Counted from the stretch's first letter, positions 31,210 to 43,805 are shown. The stretch: 64,000 nucleotides of DNA from Cordylochernes scorpioides (GCA_030710605.1 CP092872.1:97908874-97972873); one strand, 5' to 3'. Translations and numbers: made by a program. The notes: a model not told the origin generated them from the letters alone.

Positions 31210-32518
31210 TATGCAAATTCATTTTCAGATGAAAATCAATGGAAACAGCTTTAGACCCTAAATTTAAGTAAGATGAACAATAATTCGGATAAAAGTTTAG
31301 TTTGAAAATTATTGATATTTCAACAACATAATTTGAATTCAATACATTGATGCAAATAATATATCAAACTTCCTTAACAGCGTTAAGTAACAATCTCGTT
31401 ACTTGAAATGTATTTAAGAAAGAGAAGTAAACAATATATTGACATTTTATAAGGGAAAAAAGGAATAGAAGAGAGGCAGATAAAATATTGTAACAAAGTA
31501 TTTATTATTTTATTAACAGAGTATGATTTTTTATGTTTATATTTTGCTACTCTGTACACTTCCCTCTTTTGCTTATCTTTTGTTTATCACTCATAGTTTG
31601 TTCTTGACTGAAATAAATTGTTGTCTCATCCCGAAGTTGGTCTTCCCTAATTTTCCACGTGGCAATATATATAGAAAACCTATTGTTTTGTAATAGCATA
31701 TTTTATTTCTTGTATCTGCACTATTTTGCATAGTTGTTGGTTATGCTTTTAGAAGATAGCACTATTTTGCATAGTTATTAATTGTGCTATTGTAAGATAC
31801 CGTTGTTAGAGCGTCAGTCCAGTAACACGTTAAGTTATTCTTGTACCTTATCTTGTGTTGGCAATAGAAGCCTTTGTCCCCATTTGTATAATAGTTATAT
31901 AAAATTATTTCATATATACAGAAGTTTATAAAATTATGTGAAATAGTATTCGATATATATCGTGTTCTATTGGCGAATCATTATACCAGATTTTATCCTG
32001 TAGAAGGACGTACGTGCCCGAAAGCTTGAGGAAAAAAAATGTTTTTAAAAGACACTTTTCCCTGGAGGTCTGATTAATTTTACTCAATAAAAGCCTTATT
32101 TGCACACGTGTTAGTGATTGGAGAGACACAACACCTACCCACACAGGTAATTATCTTAGATTCAACTCATATTCAGTCCAAGCATCACAAAATCTTAGTT
32201 CTAAAACTCTATCAAATAAATCGAATACCCATTGTCAGCCAAAAGAATAAAGTTGAAAACAAAACTAGAATTTATCATCTAATCACCAAACAACAAATAA
32301 CCTGAGAACTTTATCATAAAATAATTTTTTACATCGCCTAGCAATAGAAATCCACGCCAAACACAATCTCTGCTTCCTATCGTAGAGTTAGGGAGAAGAA
32401 AACTTCTCAAGTATTTTGAAAAAATACAATTTCACAAATAGATACTAATTAAACCAAGATTTATTAAAATTTTCAATAATGAGAAACTATTGTATACTTC
32501 ATTATGCTTATATAGTAC
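31210..32518. other. AT-rich intergenic, no gene seen
   Basis: Contains a degenerate hammerhead-like motif at 31997-32026 (see findings). CTATTTTGCATAGTT is repeated at about 31721 and 31763. No coding or RNA gene could be supported. Confidence 0.45.
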
Positions 32519-32890
32519 TAGACGGGTGACCCGGACTTCGCCCCGGGATTGACCCGTGTGCATATCTACTCGAGTGATATATATTTAGATAAGATTTTTT
32601 TTTATATAATTGTTTGTTATTAGCATTATCTATTTTTGTTTGCATCAGCATAATTTAATCTAATCTTTGATAGAGGGCGCTGTTCGTGTGAGCTTAGTAG
32701 AATAATTTGAATATATAGTTTTAATAATTGATTTATATATTTTTTAAAATAGCCTATCGTCTTCCCCGTATTTCTTTACCTAAGTATGGAAATTTTGGTT
32801 TGAATTAGTGAACTACTGCGAATTTGTATACCGGACATACAAACATACAAACATACAAACACACAAACATTGATTTTATATATATAGATT
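32519..32890 (+). repeat. Likely 3' end of an RTE-like non-LTR element
   Basis: Begins TAGACGGGTGACCCGGACTTC and GCCCCGGG, has GATAGAGGGCGCTGTTCG midway, and ends with repeated ACATACAAACATACAAAC, then ATTGATTTTATATATATAGA. This combination is typical of short arthropod RTE-type 3' ends. The family name is from recall of style, not a search. Confidence 0.5.
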
Positions 32891-33299
32891 TGTACTTGAA
32901 AGTTTGCTCTTGGTGTTTAACGAAACTATTTGGAGATGTTTCTCTAATTAATATTATTCAGAACTTCGAGCAAAGCTATTCCGCTTGAAGTACAAGCCAA
33001 CAAATCAAAGGTTTGTTATAAGTAAACAATACACATAGCGCACTCTAAATATAATAATATATTATGTATAGGAATTAATGTATGTATGTGAGAAGTATCT
33101 TACACCAATAAATCACTAATAATCTGTTTTAGTCAACAATTTGAAAATAATATAAAAGAATGGTATTATTATTTTACATGGTACATTTAGCGCTAAAGAG
33201 AAATATGTATTAAAGTGTCAACAAACTTTCTACATAATACACGATATGTTAAAGATTAGTACAAATGTGATATTGTACTGGGATAAGGTGCTACATGGA

Positions 33300-33475
33300 G
33301 ATGCCACACGATATGATGTTGTTGTTGTCGTGTCCAAAGAAGAGTCTCAGATGTCTTCATGCATCTCCATCACAGCAGCAGCAATATCTACTCTCTTGGG
33401 TGTGTAAAGCTGCTGCTCTGGGTCTATGTCAATTTTCTGCAAGGCTGCGGTCATTGCTGGGCATGAGAAAATACA
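33300..33475 (-). repeat. Non-LTR element 3' tail, reverse copy
   Basis: GTTGTTGTTGTCGTGTCCAAAG, AGAGTCTCAGATG, TTGGGTGTGTAAAGCTGCTG and TCAATTTTCTGCAAGGC are the reverse complement of the 55265-55420 tail. Ends directly against satellite DNA. Confidence 0.65.
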
Positions 33476-33489
33476 CGATACAAAACATG

Positions 33490-36400
33490 ATATACACGCT
33501 TTCTACACTATGAAATACAAACTCTGTAAATGATTTGATGATGAGAAGTCTGCAGTAAAGTACCACATGGAGAATAAATTTACAAATAATGTAGATAAAT
33601 AAAGTATTAACACAGTAAGTGAGTTGTAAAGCTGCAGTGAAGTGTCACAGGAAAAAATAAAGTCACACTTTTCTACACTACACACGATATAGATCATGAA
33701 TGCACACACATTTTCAAATATAGATAAATAAATTATTAACTTAGTTAGTGTGGTGTTGAAATGCAGTAAATGGTGTGACTTCAAAATGATAAAATAACAA
33801 TCATTCAAACACAACACACGATACAAGACATAGACGTAGACACATTCTACACTATAGAGAACTGTATTATTAACTCAGTGCGTTGTTGAAGTGCAGTTGA
33901 GAGTGTGTGATACAAAGAAAATAAATTCTACACAGCAAGGTATAAGACATGGATGTAGACACATTCTACACTATAGAAAACTGTATTATTAACTCAGTGC
34001 GTTGTTAAAGTGCAGTTGAGCGTGTGTGATACAAAGAGAATAAATTCTACACTGTTGTGTAGAATTTATTCTCTTTGTATCACACACGCTCAACAAAAGT
34101 ACCATAAGACATGGATGTAGACACATTCTACACTATAGAGAACTGTATTATTAACTCAGTGCGTTGTTAAAGTGCAGTTGAGCGTGTGTTACACAATGAG
34201 AATAAATTCTACACAACAAGATATAAGACATGGATGTAGACACATTCTACACTATAGAGAACTGTATTATTAACTCAGGGCGTTGTTAAAGTGCAGTTGA
34301 GAGTGTGTGATACAAAGAGAATAAATTCTACACAGCAAGGTATAAGACATGTATATAGACACATTCTACACTATAGAGAACTGTATTATTAACTCAGTGC
34401 GTTGTTGAAGTGCAGTTGAGCGTGTGTGATACAAAGAAAATAAATTCTACACAGCAAGGTATAAGACATGGATGTAGACACATTCTACACTATAGATAAC
34501 TGCATTATTAACTCAGTGCGTTGTTGAAGTGCAGTTGAGCGTGTGTGATACAAAGAAAATAAATTCTACACAGCAAGGTATAAGACATGGAAGTAGACAC
34601 ATTCTACACTATAGATAACTGCATTATTAACTCAGTGCGTTGTTGAAGTGCAGTTGAGAGTGTGTGATACAAAGAGAATAAATTCTACACAGCAAGGTAT
34701 AAGACATGTATATACTACACTATAGATAACTGCATTATTAACTCAGTGCGTTGTTGAAGTGCAGTTGGGCGTGTGTGATACAAAGAGAATAAATTCTACA
34801 CAGCAAGGTATAAGAAAATGTATATAGACACATTCTACACTATAGATAACTGCATTATTAACTCAGTGCGTTGTTGAAGTGCAGTTGGGCGTGTGTGATA
34901 CAAAGAGAATAAATTCTACACAGCAAGGTATAAGACATGTATATAGACACATTCTACACTATAGATAACTGCATTATTAACTCAGTGCGTTGTTGAGGTG
35001 CAGTTGAGCGTGTGTGATACAAAGAGAATAAATTCTACACAGCAAGGTATAAGACATGTATATAGACACATTCTACACTATAGATAACTGCATTATTAAC
35101 TCAGTGCGTTGTTGAAGTGCAATTGAGAGTGTGTGATACAAAGAGAATAAATTCTACACAACACACGATACAAGACATAGACGTAGACACATTCTACACT
35201 ATAGAGAACTGTATTATTAACTCAGTGCGTTGTTGAAGTGCAGTTGAGCGTGTGTGATACAAAGAGAATAAATTCTACACAACAAGATATAAGACATGGA
35301 TGTAGACACATTCTACACTATAGAGAACTGTATTATTAACTCAGTGCGTTGTTAAAGTGCAGTTGAGCGTGTGTGATACAAAGAGAATAAATTCTACACA
35401 ACAAGATATAAGACATGGATGTAGACACATTCTACACTATATATAACTGCATTATTAACTCAGTGCGTTGTTGAAGTGCAGTTGGGCGTGTGTGATACAA
35501 AGAGAATAAATTCTACACAGCAAGGTATAAGACATGTATATAGACACATTCTACACTATAGATAACTGCATTATTAACTCAGTGCGTTGTTGAAGTGCAG
35601 TTGAGAGTGTGTGATACAAAGAGAATATATTCTACACAACAAGATATAAGACATGGATGTAGACACATTCTACACTATAGAGAACTGTATTATTAACTCA
35701 GTGCGTTGTTAAAGTGCAGTTGAGCGTGTGTGATACAAAGAGAATAAATTCTACACAACAAGATATAAGACATGGATGTAGACACATTCTACACTATATA
35801 TAACTGCATTATTAACTCAGTGCGTTGTTGAAGTGCAGTTGGGCGTGTGTGATACAAAGAGAATAAATTCTACACAGCAACGTATAAGACATGTATATAG
35901 ACACATTCTACACTATAGATAACTGCATTATTAACTCAGTGCGTTGTTGAAGTGCAGTTGAGCGTGTGTGATACAAAGAGAATAAATTCTACACAACAAG
36001 ATATAAGACATGGATGTAGACACATTCTACACTATAGAGAACTGTATTATTAACTCAGTGTGTTGTTAAAGTGCAGTTGAGCGTGTGTGATACAAAGAGA
36101 ATAAATTCTACACAACAAGATATAAGACATGGATGTAGACACATTCTACACTATAGAGAACTGTATTATTAACTCAGTGCGTTGTTAAAGTGCAGTTGAG
36201 AGTGTGTGATACAAAGAAAATAAATTCTACACAGCAAGGTATAAGACATGGATGTAGACACATTCTACACTATAGATAACTGCATTATTAACACAGTGCG
36301 TTGTTGAAGTGCAGTTGAGCGTGTGTGATACAAAGAAAATAAATTCTACACAGCAAGGTATAAGACATGGAAGTAGACACATTCTACACTATAGATAACT

Positions 36401-37192
36401 GCATTATTAACTCAGAGCGTTGTTGAAGTGCAGTTGAGAGTGTGTGATACAAAGAGAATAAATTCTACACAGCAAGGTATAAGACATGTATATAGACACA
36501 TTCTACACTATATATAACTGCATTATTAACTCAGTGCGTTGTTGAAGTGCAGTTGGGCGTGTGTGATACAAAGAGAATAAATTCTACACAGCAAGGTATA
36601 AGATATGTATATAGACACCTTCTACACTATAGATAACTGCATTATTAACTCAGTGCGTTGTTAAAGTGCAGTTGGGCGTGTGTGATACAAAGAGAATAAA
36701 TTCTACACAGCAAGGTATAAAACATGTATATAGACACATTCTACACTATAGATAACTGCATTATTAACTCAGTGCGTTGTTGAAGTGCAGTTGAGAGTGT
36801 GTGATACAAAGAAAATAAATTCTACACAGCAAAGTATAAGACATGGATGTAGACACATTCTACACTATAGAGAACTGTATTATTAACTCAGTGCGTTGTT
36901 AAAGTGCAGTTGAGCGTGTGTGATACAAAGAGAATAAATTCTACACAACAAGATATAAGACATGGATGTAGACACATTCTACACTATAGAGAACTGTATT
37001 ATTAACTCGGTGCGTTGTTAAAGTGCAGTTGAGCGTGTGTTATACAATGAGAATAAATTCTACACAACAAGATATAAGACATGGATGTAGACACATTCTA
37101 CACTATAGAGAACTGTATTATTAACTCAGGGCGTTGTTAAAGTGCAGTTGAGAGTGTGTGATACAAAGAGAATAAATTCTACACAGCAAGGT
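33490..37192 (+). repeat. ~119-bp satellite array
   Basis: About 28 tandem copies of a unit with ACACATTCTACACTATAGA, ACTGTATTATTAACTCAGTG, CGTTGTTGAAGTGCAGTTGAG and GATACAAAGAGAATAAATTC. Copies at 33490-33830 are strongly diverged (edge decay); from 33835 they are nearly identical. Two main variants (GAGAACTGTA/GTTAAAG and GATAACTGCA/GTTGAAG) are interspersed. The array runs into an assembly gap, so its real length is unknown. Confidence 0.93.
34016..34093. repeat. Perfect 37-bp palindrome inside the satellite
   Basis: 34016-34052 (TTGAGCGTGTGTG...TTCTACAC) is followed by a TGTT spacer and its exact reverse complement 34057-34093. It is the only place in the array where satellite sequence inverts. 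Confidence 0.9.
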
Positions 37193-37292
37193 NNNNNNNN
37201 NNNNNNNNNNNNNNNNNNNNNNNNNNNNNNNNNNNNNNNNNNNNNNNNNNNNNNNNNNNNNNNNNNNNNNNNNNNNNNNNNNNNNNNNNNNN
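37193..37292. other. Assembly gap (100 N)
   Basis: Exactly 100 N, a usual placeholder for a gap of unknown size. It starts inside the 119-bp satellite; sequence after it is not satellite. Confidence 0.98.
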
Positions 37293-37529
37293 CCTCTGAA
37301 ATGTAATCAATAATAGAAAATGACCTCCGAGGATAAGTTGCTAACGCAAGGAACTTATTATCGAAGGCCGTTTTTTATTTTTATTTTTCATTCTCAATTC
37401 AGAGTTTTCAGATTCTTTGATTCAACAGCACACACTCATTATACTTATCAGCAAGATCATATATGCGAAATAAATTCTGAGAGAGGAATTAAAAAACTAT
37501 AACAAGACTCAGAACGAAACATTATAAAG

Positions 37530-38075
37530 GAATGACAATACATCCAGATGGTACAAGAACCTGCAGGACATGTAACAACTGCCCTGGTGTGGAACTAACA
37601 CCTACACACATATTCTCATGTCCAGCAATGGCCGCAGCCTTTCAGAAAATTGACATAGACCCAGAACTTGACACACCCAAGAAAGAGAACGACTGCTGTG
37701 ATAGAGATGTACTGGGACATCTGAAGCTCTTCATTGGACACAACAACAACAGAAAATTGACATGGACCCAGAACTTGACACACCCAAGATAGAGAACGAC
37801 TGCTGTGAACGAGATGTACGGGGACATCTGAAGCTCTTCATTGGACACAACAACAACAGAAAATTGACATAGACCCAGAACTTCACACACCTAAGATAGA
37901 GAACTGCTGTGATAGAGATGTATGGAGACATCTGAGACTATTCATTGGACAGGACAACAACAGAAAAATAACATGGACCCAGAACTTTACACACCCAAGA
38001 TAGAGAACGACTGCTGTGAACGAGATGTACGGAGACATCTGAGGTTATTCATTGGCCACAACAACAACAACAACC
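37530..38075 (+). repeat. Non-LTR element 3' end with four tandem tail units
   Basis: 37532-37650 encodes the C-terminus of a retrotransposon polyprotein (RTCRTCNNCPG, then THIFSCPAMAA, a CC...HxxxC zinc-binding tail). It is followed by units starting at 37646, 37753, 37860 and about 37964 (period ~107 bp), each with AAAATTGACATAGACCCAG, ACACACCCAAGA, ATCTGA and an (ACA)n end. 107 is not a multiple of 3, so the frame changes at the first repeat. Confidence 0.75.
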
Positions 38076-38079
38076 AGTC

Positions 38080-39240
38080 CGTTCTCCTCAAATTGTCGAA
38101 TTTTCAGGCACTGGGGTAAAACGACGAAGAATGTCAAGTTCCGAATCACTATACCTAGAACTGTTACCTCAATATAAATATGGTGATCTTAGAGATGTGA
38201 TTTCCAATATATCAAGGAAAGAAGCTTTTTGAGAAATTACATTTTATTTTACAACGTTTTTTTCACTCTCTCTACATATTTTACATTTGTCTTCTATACA
38301 CGGGGACCATGGAATGGTTCAATCTGGAACACACGTAGAACAGTTAGGTGTTTTATAAGGCAAGGAGATGGTAGACAAATGGTATACATTGTATACAGTA
38401 CATTGTATTTGGAATTTATATCTCGCTAAGTGTCATGTCAAATATTTGGCTTCATTGTTGTATCGTTACTCAACTCTCTTTTTTTCTCAATTCCAAACGC
38501 AAATTCCCCAATTATATAGAGTCCATACGGATCAATTTACATAGGGTTGTACTATGGAATGAATGTGTAAACTTGTAGTTCACGATTTATGCATATAGGA
38601 ATATTTAAATGTTCACACACACTCACTAAGTATTAATTAATAAAACATATCCTTATCATGAGACCAAACGCTGATGGTGGTTTGCCCCATCTATCGGAAT
38701 AACTACCAAACAATCGTTAAATTTCGTCATTCTCGAATAACATCGCCAATATTTTAGCGTTCTAAAGCATTTTTAGCCATAAATACCTACTCCTTGATAT
38801 ATCAGGAAGCCTTTAGAACAAACTAATTTGATCTTTGAGATGGTTCAGCCTGTATAACTTGGCTGTCTTTTCTCAATTTTGCAACAAAAGGTTTTTGGCC
38901 TAAATATTTTGGAAAAAAAATTCAAAGATTAGTTGACATTTTGTTCAATAGATGGCGCAAGCAATCTTTCATATTCACGATCTCTGAAGATGTTTACTTT
39001 AATCTTACCACCCTATACCGTACATTCCATCTTTGTTTTATCTTTTACAAAGAAGGAGTATGTTCATGTGTATGTATGTGTATACAGGCGATGCCCTGTA
39101 GGGCGAAGAACGATGTCGTGAGCCCCGAGCCACTACGGTAACCGTGAACAGGGAACTCTAAAATAAGGCTGACTAACGGGGCAATGGTACCCTCCTTTTC
39201 CACGTGGACAAGACACCACAAGTGGTGTGATAGAGACCGT
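38080..39240. other. Downstream of gene 4; includes a diverged repeat fragment
   Basis: 38655-38830 is a diverged family A-like fragment on the - strand (CCATCTATCGGAATAAC, TTCTCGAATAACATCGCC, ATACCTACTCCTTGATATATC) without a ribozyme core. The remainder is AT-rich with no supported gene. 39040-39240 probably includes gene 4's 3' UTR. Confidence 0.45.
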
Positions 39241-42200
39241 CTATACGTACCAATAGGCCTTGTAGGACTTGCCGGGAGTGTGGACCGCGGCATCAGCGGG
39301 GTCCATGTCTTTCACGTTCTCCTCGTTGGACTTCATCACGGCACGGTACCCGTCCTTGTTGGCGATGTACTCCACGTAGCGGTAGGCGCCGGTGTTGGGG
39401 TTACGGAAGCCGTAGACACCACGCACGCCCTCCTTGCCCGCGTCGCTGGTCTCCTTCCTGAAGCTGATGTTTCCGTAGGCGTCTACCACCTCGTAGCCGT
39501 GGCTGAATGGCTTGGGGCTCCGCTGCCGCACACCGCGAACCATCGTCCTCCCTACGTGACTTTATAGGTAGCCGACTACCGATAATTTCATCTATTTGAG
39601 AGAAAATTCCATCCAGGGAAAATTTTCTTAAAAAAAAAAAAAATTAATTGACTTTAGATCCTTAGACTTTCGGCCCTTAGATCCCTTCTGCAGAAGTAAG
39701 GTTAAATATAACGTCGCTCTTCCTTTCTCTACTCCTGTAGAGGGTCTAAATCCCGAGAGCTCGAGTCTCAATTAAATTATCTATTTTTTGCAAGAAACTC
39801 TTCCCTGGATGGAATTTTTCTTCTAAATGATATTGCACAAGGGATTTTTATTTTTTATAATTAGATCTACTTTATGTATTTCTCTATTATGTTTTTAGTT
39901 TTATTGCAACGTAATTTGTATTTGTTTTTAATAGAAAAATTCTGATTCCCATGTACTTGAGGACTGTGGAAAATTCTTCATTAGAAGGATGGCAAATCCC
40001 TACCTGGAATCTTCACATAGCGGAGAGTGGACACAACGTCCTAAAGTTACTAAGTCAGAGATAAGTCTGCATCCTGATATGGAGGATTTACTGTCCTTGA
40101 AGTTGGATTCTATAGTTAGATGGACCTACTGTTGGGTCAACTGTGGTATATGGTTGTGGAAGGTAAAGTGAAATTACTGTATTATTTTTTCCTCAAAAAT
40201 TTCAGCGACTTCATCGTACTACATTTGTGTACCGACTGAAAAATAACGTCTTACAACAAGATTGGAACTCTGTCTATGAATCAGTCATATTGGAGGAACC
40301 TGGTTGAAGAGATACACAAGTCACAAATTAACTTGGAACAAAGGATCTACGGAGAGAGAGGGAAGCTGAATAGATTCCCGCAACATCAAGTCAGAGATAA
40401 TCTACATCATTTATAATTCGGCCAAGTAGACGCCTTGATATCAAATACTACTTTGATTGCCCCAATAATCATAATTGTTCCTTTTAGGTATCAAATTTAC
40501 CGATGTTTGATTATTTTCCATATTTTTAGAAAACAGATGAATAAGCAATGGTATCAAGTATAAGTGCTGTAAACGATGACAATTTGGATAGCGAGTGGGT
40601 GAGTCAGGTTCTTACGTCCTCGTTGGCCAGAGTCTTAGCCCGGGTGGCGGCAAGCTCTGCCTTCTCCTCCTCAGTGCGGGGCATGGAGGTCAGGAGATCC
40701 CTGGCCCGGGTGATGCGGTCGTTGGCGTCGTAGCCCCCGGAGTAGCCTCCGATGAGGCTGTTCTTGGGTGCGGCCGCGTAGCCCCCGGCGTTGGCCCCGT
40801 ACTCCACAGCAGGACTGACCACGTAGGTTACCCCGGGTCCATAGGCAATATCCTTCAAGGGGATAGCCTGGCTGTAGGCCACAGCAGAGAGGACGAGAAG
40901 GGCAATCTGGACACCCAATACTCTCTTAGGCTTGAACTCAAAACCATCAGCTTGATCTTTCTCATCTAATCTGTCCCCGATCCGAGGCCGCTTGTTTGCA
41001 GCGACGGTCAATAGAGGGCGTCTAGCTTTGACATCTATTTTGACTCGGTATTAGGGAAAAGGTGACAGAAAGTATAAAAAAAAAATACCTGGAGATTAGC
41101 TCAGAATTGGTCCAGGATATTCGTGAATGTTTCTCAGATTATAATAGAAAAAATAAATGATCGTTAGCTTTTCATTCAATTTTTTTTTCAAATCTACAAA
41201 ATATCGAACATATTCCTTCTTTACAACTATTTATTAAATTTTGAGTTGAAGACGACAATCTATAAAACATTGAAAATCTAATGGTGTAAGATAAACAACT
41301 TCCTTAAGTTTTGTCCATGAGTGTTTATATATCAATATAAAGCAATAACGCGTCCACTATATATAGGAAGTGAAAACATTAAGACACGAATGTTTCTTTT
41401 ATATATAAATTATATATATGTTTATTCCGATAGATGGCGCAAGCCATCAGCAACTTTCAGTTGCACGATAAGGAGATGCTTTTTTCTTAATTTATGCACC
41501 TTATCCCAGTACAATATTACATTTGTACTATTTTTTCACATATATGTTATATAAAAATTATTAAAAATTATATTTCATAGATTCAAATATTCTGTTTATA
41601 TCTACCTCCAGATGTCGGGACTTTCCCTAAATAAAACCGATTGTTGTCGTTTCTCGATGGCCGGCTCAAACCGTTTGTACATTATGTAAATAAGTTTTTT
41701 CTTATTTTTTATTCTTACGCCTTAAGTCAGGCAGTACTTTTATCAAATTATGTTTTTTATATATTCCTTTAGTTCAATTAAATAAATTACTGATCCAAAC
41801 TATTTTTATTATTATATTTTCAAGATTTTTGCCACGACTGCATTACCAATACCATTTAGTACTAAAAAGAACTAGCAAATAATTTCATAGCATAATCCAT
41901 AAAGATAATCAAAATCAGCAGAAAATCTTTTTATTTATAATAATTATAACAGTATAAAATCTCCGTAATATCGCAAGATACACATTATACATTACACTAA
42001 TAGAATCGCAAAAGACTTTCCCTTAGAGATATCTCCCCATCAGATATCAATTGCTTTGTAAAACCATTCAATTCTGCCGATGGTTTCAAGATAATCTTAT
42101 CATAACCCAAATTTGCATATTACATAAGCCTTTAGGAAGATTTTACTTGGATGTTATCAAGGTGTAGGAAATGGAGTTTCCTTCCTTCCTTATATCTCCT

Positions 42201-43774
42201 TTAGTTCTTCTCGGCTGACTGCACCCACTTTGGTTATATAAAACCAACCGATACTGATTGGTCGGTGTATTTGAGAACATAAAATTGAATTTATCGAATA
42301 TTGAGGTGGCAGTAAGTTGACATTTTTCTGTCTAAAAACTACAAAATCCTACACAGGATACTCCTGAACTATTTAATACGACATATCTTGTATATATGAT
42401 TGTATATATGTATATTAAAAATAAAGAAGACATTTCCTGACCACGAGCACATGTGATTTTTAGATGGCAGAGCGTATATATAGGTATATCTTGTATATAT
42501 GTATATAGGATTTGAAAGCATGATTGAGTCCATACATGGACTTCACGATTGGAAAGCTAAATGTAACAAAATAGAACATGGTGTAATGTGAGTTGAAGAT
42601 ACGATCAAAGGTCAATGGAAAGAATAAAGGAAAATTTGGATATTTGTATATAAAGGAGAATGGACAGATGGGTTGATTGGATGACAGGAATAGAAAGTCT
42701 TGAGAAGATTGGGAAAGAACGAGGCCTGTCGGAAGTCATTCTAGAAAACGACAGAAGAGGAAATAGTTTAATAAATAATTTTCTGGATAGTGTGTGTGAA
42801 ATGATTAGAAAGAGGAGAGCAGAAAGAAGCATTGAGACTGATGGAGTAGATGGGAAGCTATGAAGAGACAAAGCGTAGAGATTAGGATAAAGAAGTTTTT
42901 TTGTGATACTGGAGATAAGGACCTGGTCAAGAGAAAGAGATCTGAAGACATACCTATATAGGGAATGGAGATAGTGGAGGAAGAGAAAGAATTGTACTGG
43001 CAGATTTTGATGAGAAACTAGGAAGATAAGGATTTCGAATAGAAACTGAAGACCAGAACAAAAATAAGAGAAACTGAAGAAGGATTTAACTGATAGATTT
43101 TGATGGGAAGCTAGGAAGAACGAAAGAAAATAACTCAAGATAGAGAAGTATGGCGTCACCGGAGAGCAGGACAGAAGCAGAGAAACTGAAGAAGAATTGG
43201 ACTGATGGACTAAATGGGAGAGCAAGAACTCAAGAGAGAGAAGTATGGCCTAACTGTAGACTTAGATGAAAGTGGAGAAGCTGAAGTAGAATTGGACTGA
43301 TGGACTGAATGGGAAGTTATGAAGACATAAAGAGAAGAACTAAAGATAGAGAAGTATGACGTCACTGGAGACCTGGACAAGAACAAAGAAACTGACGAAG
43401 AATTTTGATGGTAAGCTAGGAAGAAATGAAGATAAGAACTCAAGTGGAAACCATGACAAGAGCGGGTAAACTGAAGAAGAATTGAACTGATAGAATCTGA
43501 TTGGAAAGCTATGAAGAATGAAAGAGAATAACTCAAGATAGAGAAATATGGAGTCACTGGAGAGCAGGACAAAAACAGAGAAACTGAAGAATTGGACTGA
43601 GGGACTGAATGGGAAGCTAAAAAGGTATGAAGAAATGAAGAACTCAAGATAGAGAAACATGGTTCCACTGGAGACAAGGACAAGAGAGAAGCCTGGGTCC
43701 ACCGCAGACCACCTAGGGAAAAACCAGAGAAGCTGAAGAAGTGGAGAGAGCTCTAAACCCACCTTGGCTTGCAT
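39241..43774 (-). CDS. Divergent RR-type cuticle protein, gene 4 (3 exons, - strand)
   Basis: Exons on the - strand: 43774-43763 (MQAK, donor GTGGGT), 40906-40616 (acceptor GGTGTCCAG, donor GTAAGA) and 39522-39241 (acceptor GTGTGCGGCAG, stop TAG), all phase 0, 194 residues. The first two exons join into a signal peptide, MQAK plus IALLVLSAVAYSQA. Then comes an Ala/Gly/Tyr-rich linker (VSPAVEYGANAGGYAAAP, GGYSGGYDAND) and a charged helical segment (RTEEEKAELAATRAKTLANED). Exon 3 has the RR domain: FSHGYEVVDAYGN, GVYGFRNPNTGAYRYVEYIA, NKDGYRAVMKSNEE. It lacks the His-rich parts of genes 1-3. Exon 1 is the least certain part: it is 2.9 kb away and its donor is weak, but a TATA box lies at 43806-43813. 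Intron 1 is filled by a minisatellite and repeat fragments. Confidence 0.75.
40968..41045 (+). repeat. Fragment of hammerhead repeat family B (no ribozyme)
   Basis: CCCCGATCCGAGGCCGCTTG, GCAGCGACGGTCAATAGAGG and GCGTCTAGC...TATTTTGAC match 54700-54760 (GCGGCGACGGTCAATAGATG, GCGTCAG...AATTTTGAC). In intron 1 of gene 4. Confidence 0.6.
41297..41323 (+). mobile_element. 3' terminal repeat of a CATGGACAAAAC-family MITE
   Basis: ACTTCCTTAAGTTTTGTCCA followed by TGAGTG is the right terminal repeat; no left end is visible nearby. Confidence 0.5.
41425..41538 (+). repeat. Hammerhead repeat family A, 3' fragment
   Basis: TTATTCCGATAGATGGCGCAA, GCAACTTTCAGTTGCACG, then across the unit junction into ATGCACCTTATCCCAGTAC and TTTGTACTATTTTTTCA, ending at the same place as 14706. 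The sequence crosses from unit end to unit start, so its source was multimeric or circular. Confidence 0.7.
42640..43740 (+). repeat. Purine-rich ~95-115-bp minisatellite in intron 1 of gene 4
   Basis: Degenerate tandem units with AACTCAAGATAGAGAAGTATG, GTCACTGGAGA, GACAAGAACA, GAAACTGAAGAAG and TTGGACTGATGGACTGAATG. Unit starts fall near 43132, 43227, 43338, 43437, 43528 and 43641. The long S/F/L-rich - strand ORFs are readings of this repeat. Confidence 0.8.
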
Positions 43775-43805
43775 CTTTGGACTGGGGACGTATGGCCAAT
43801 GGAAG

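Noticed and set aside
33295-33513. Short + strand ORF next to the satellite
   Set aside because: It is the antisense of a LINE tail unit.
42605-43774. Long Ser/Phe/Leu-rich - strand ORFs
   Set aside because: They read a purine-rich minisatellite in intron 1 of gene 4. Only the first 4 codons of the 43340-43774 frame are kept, as exon 1.
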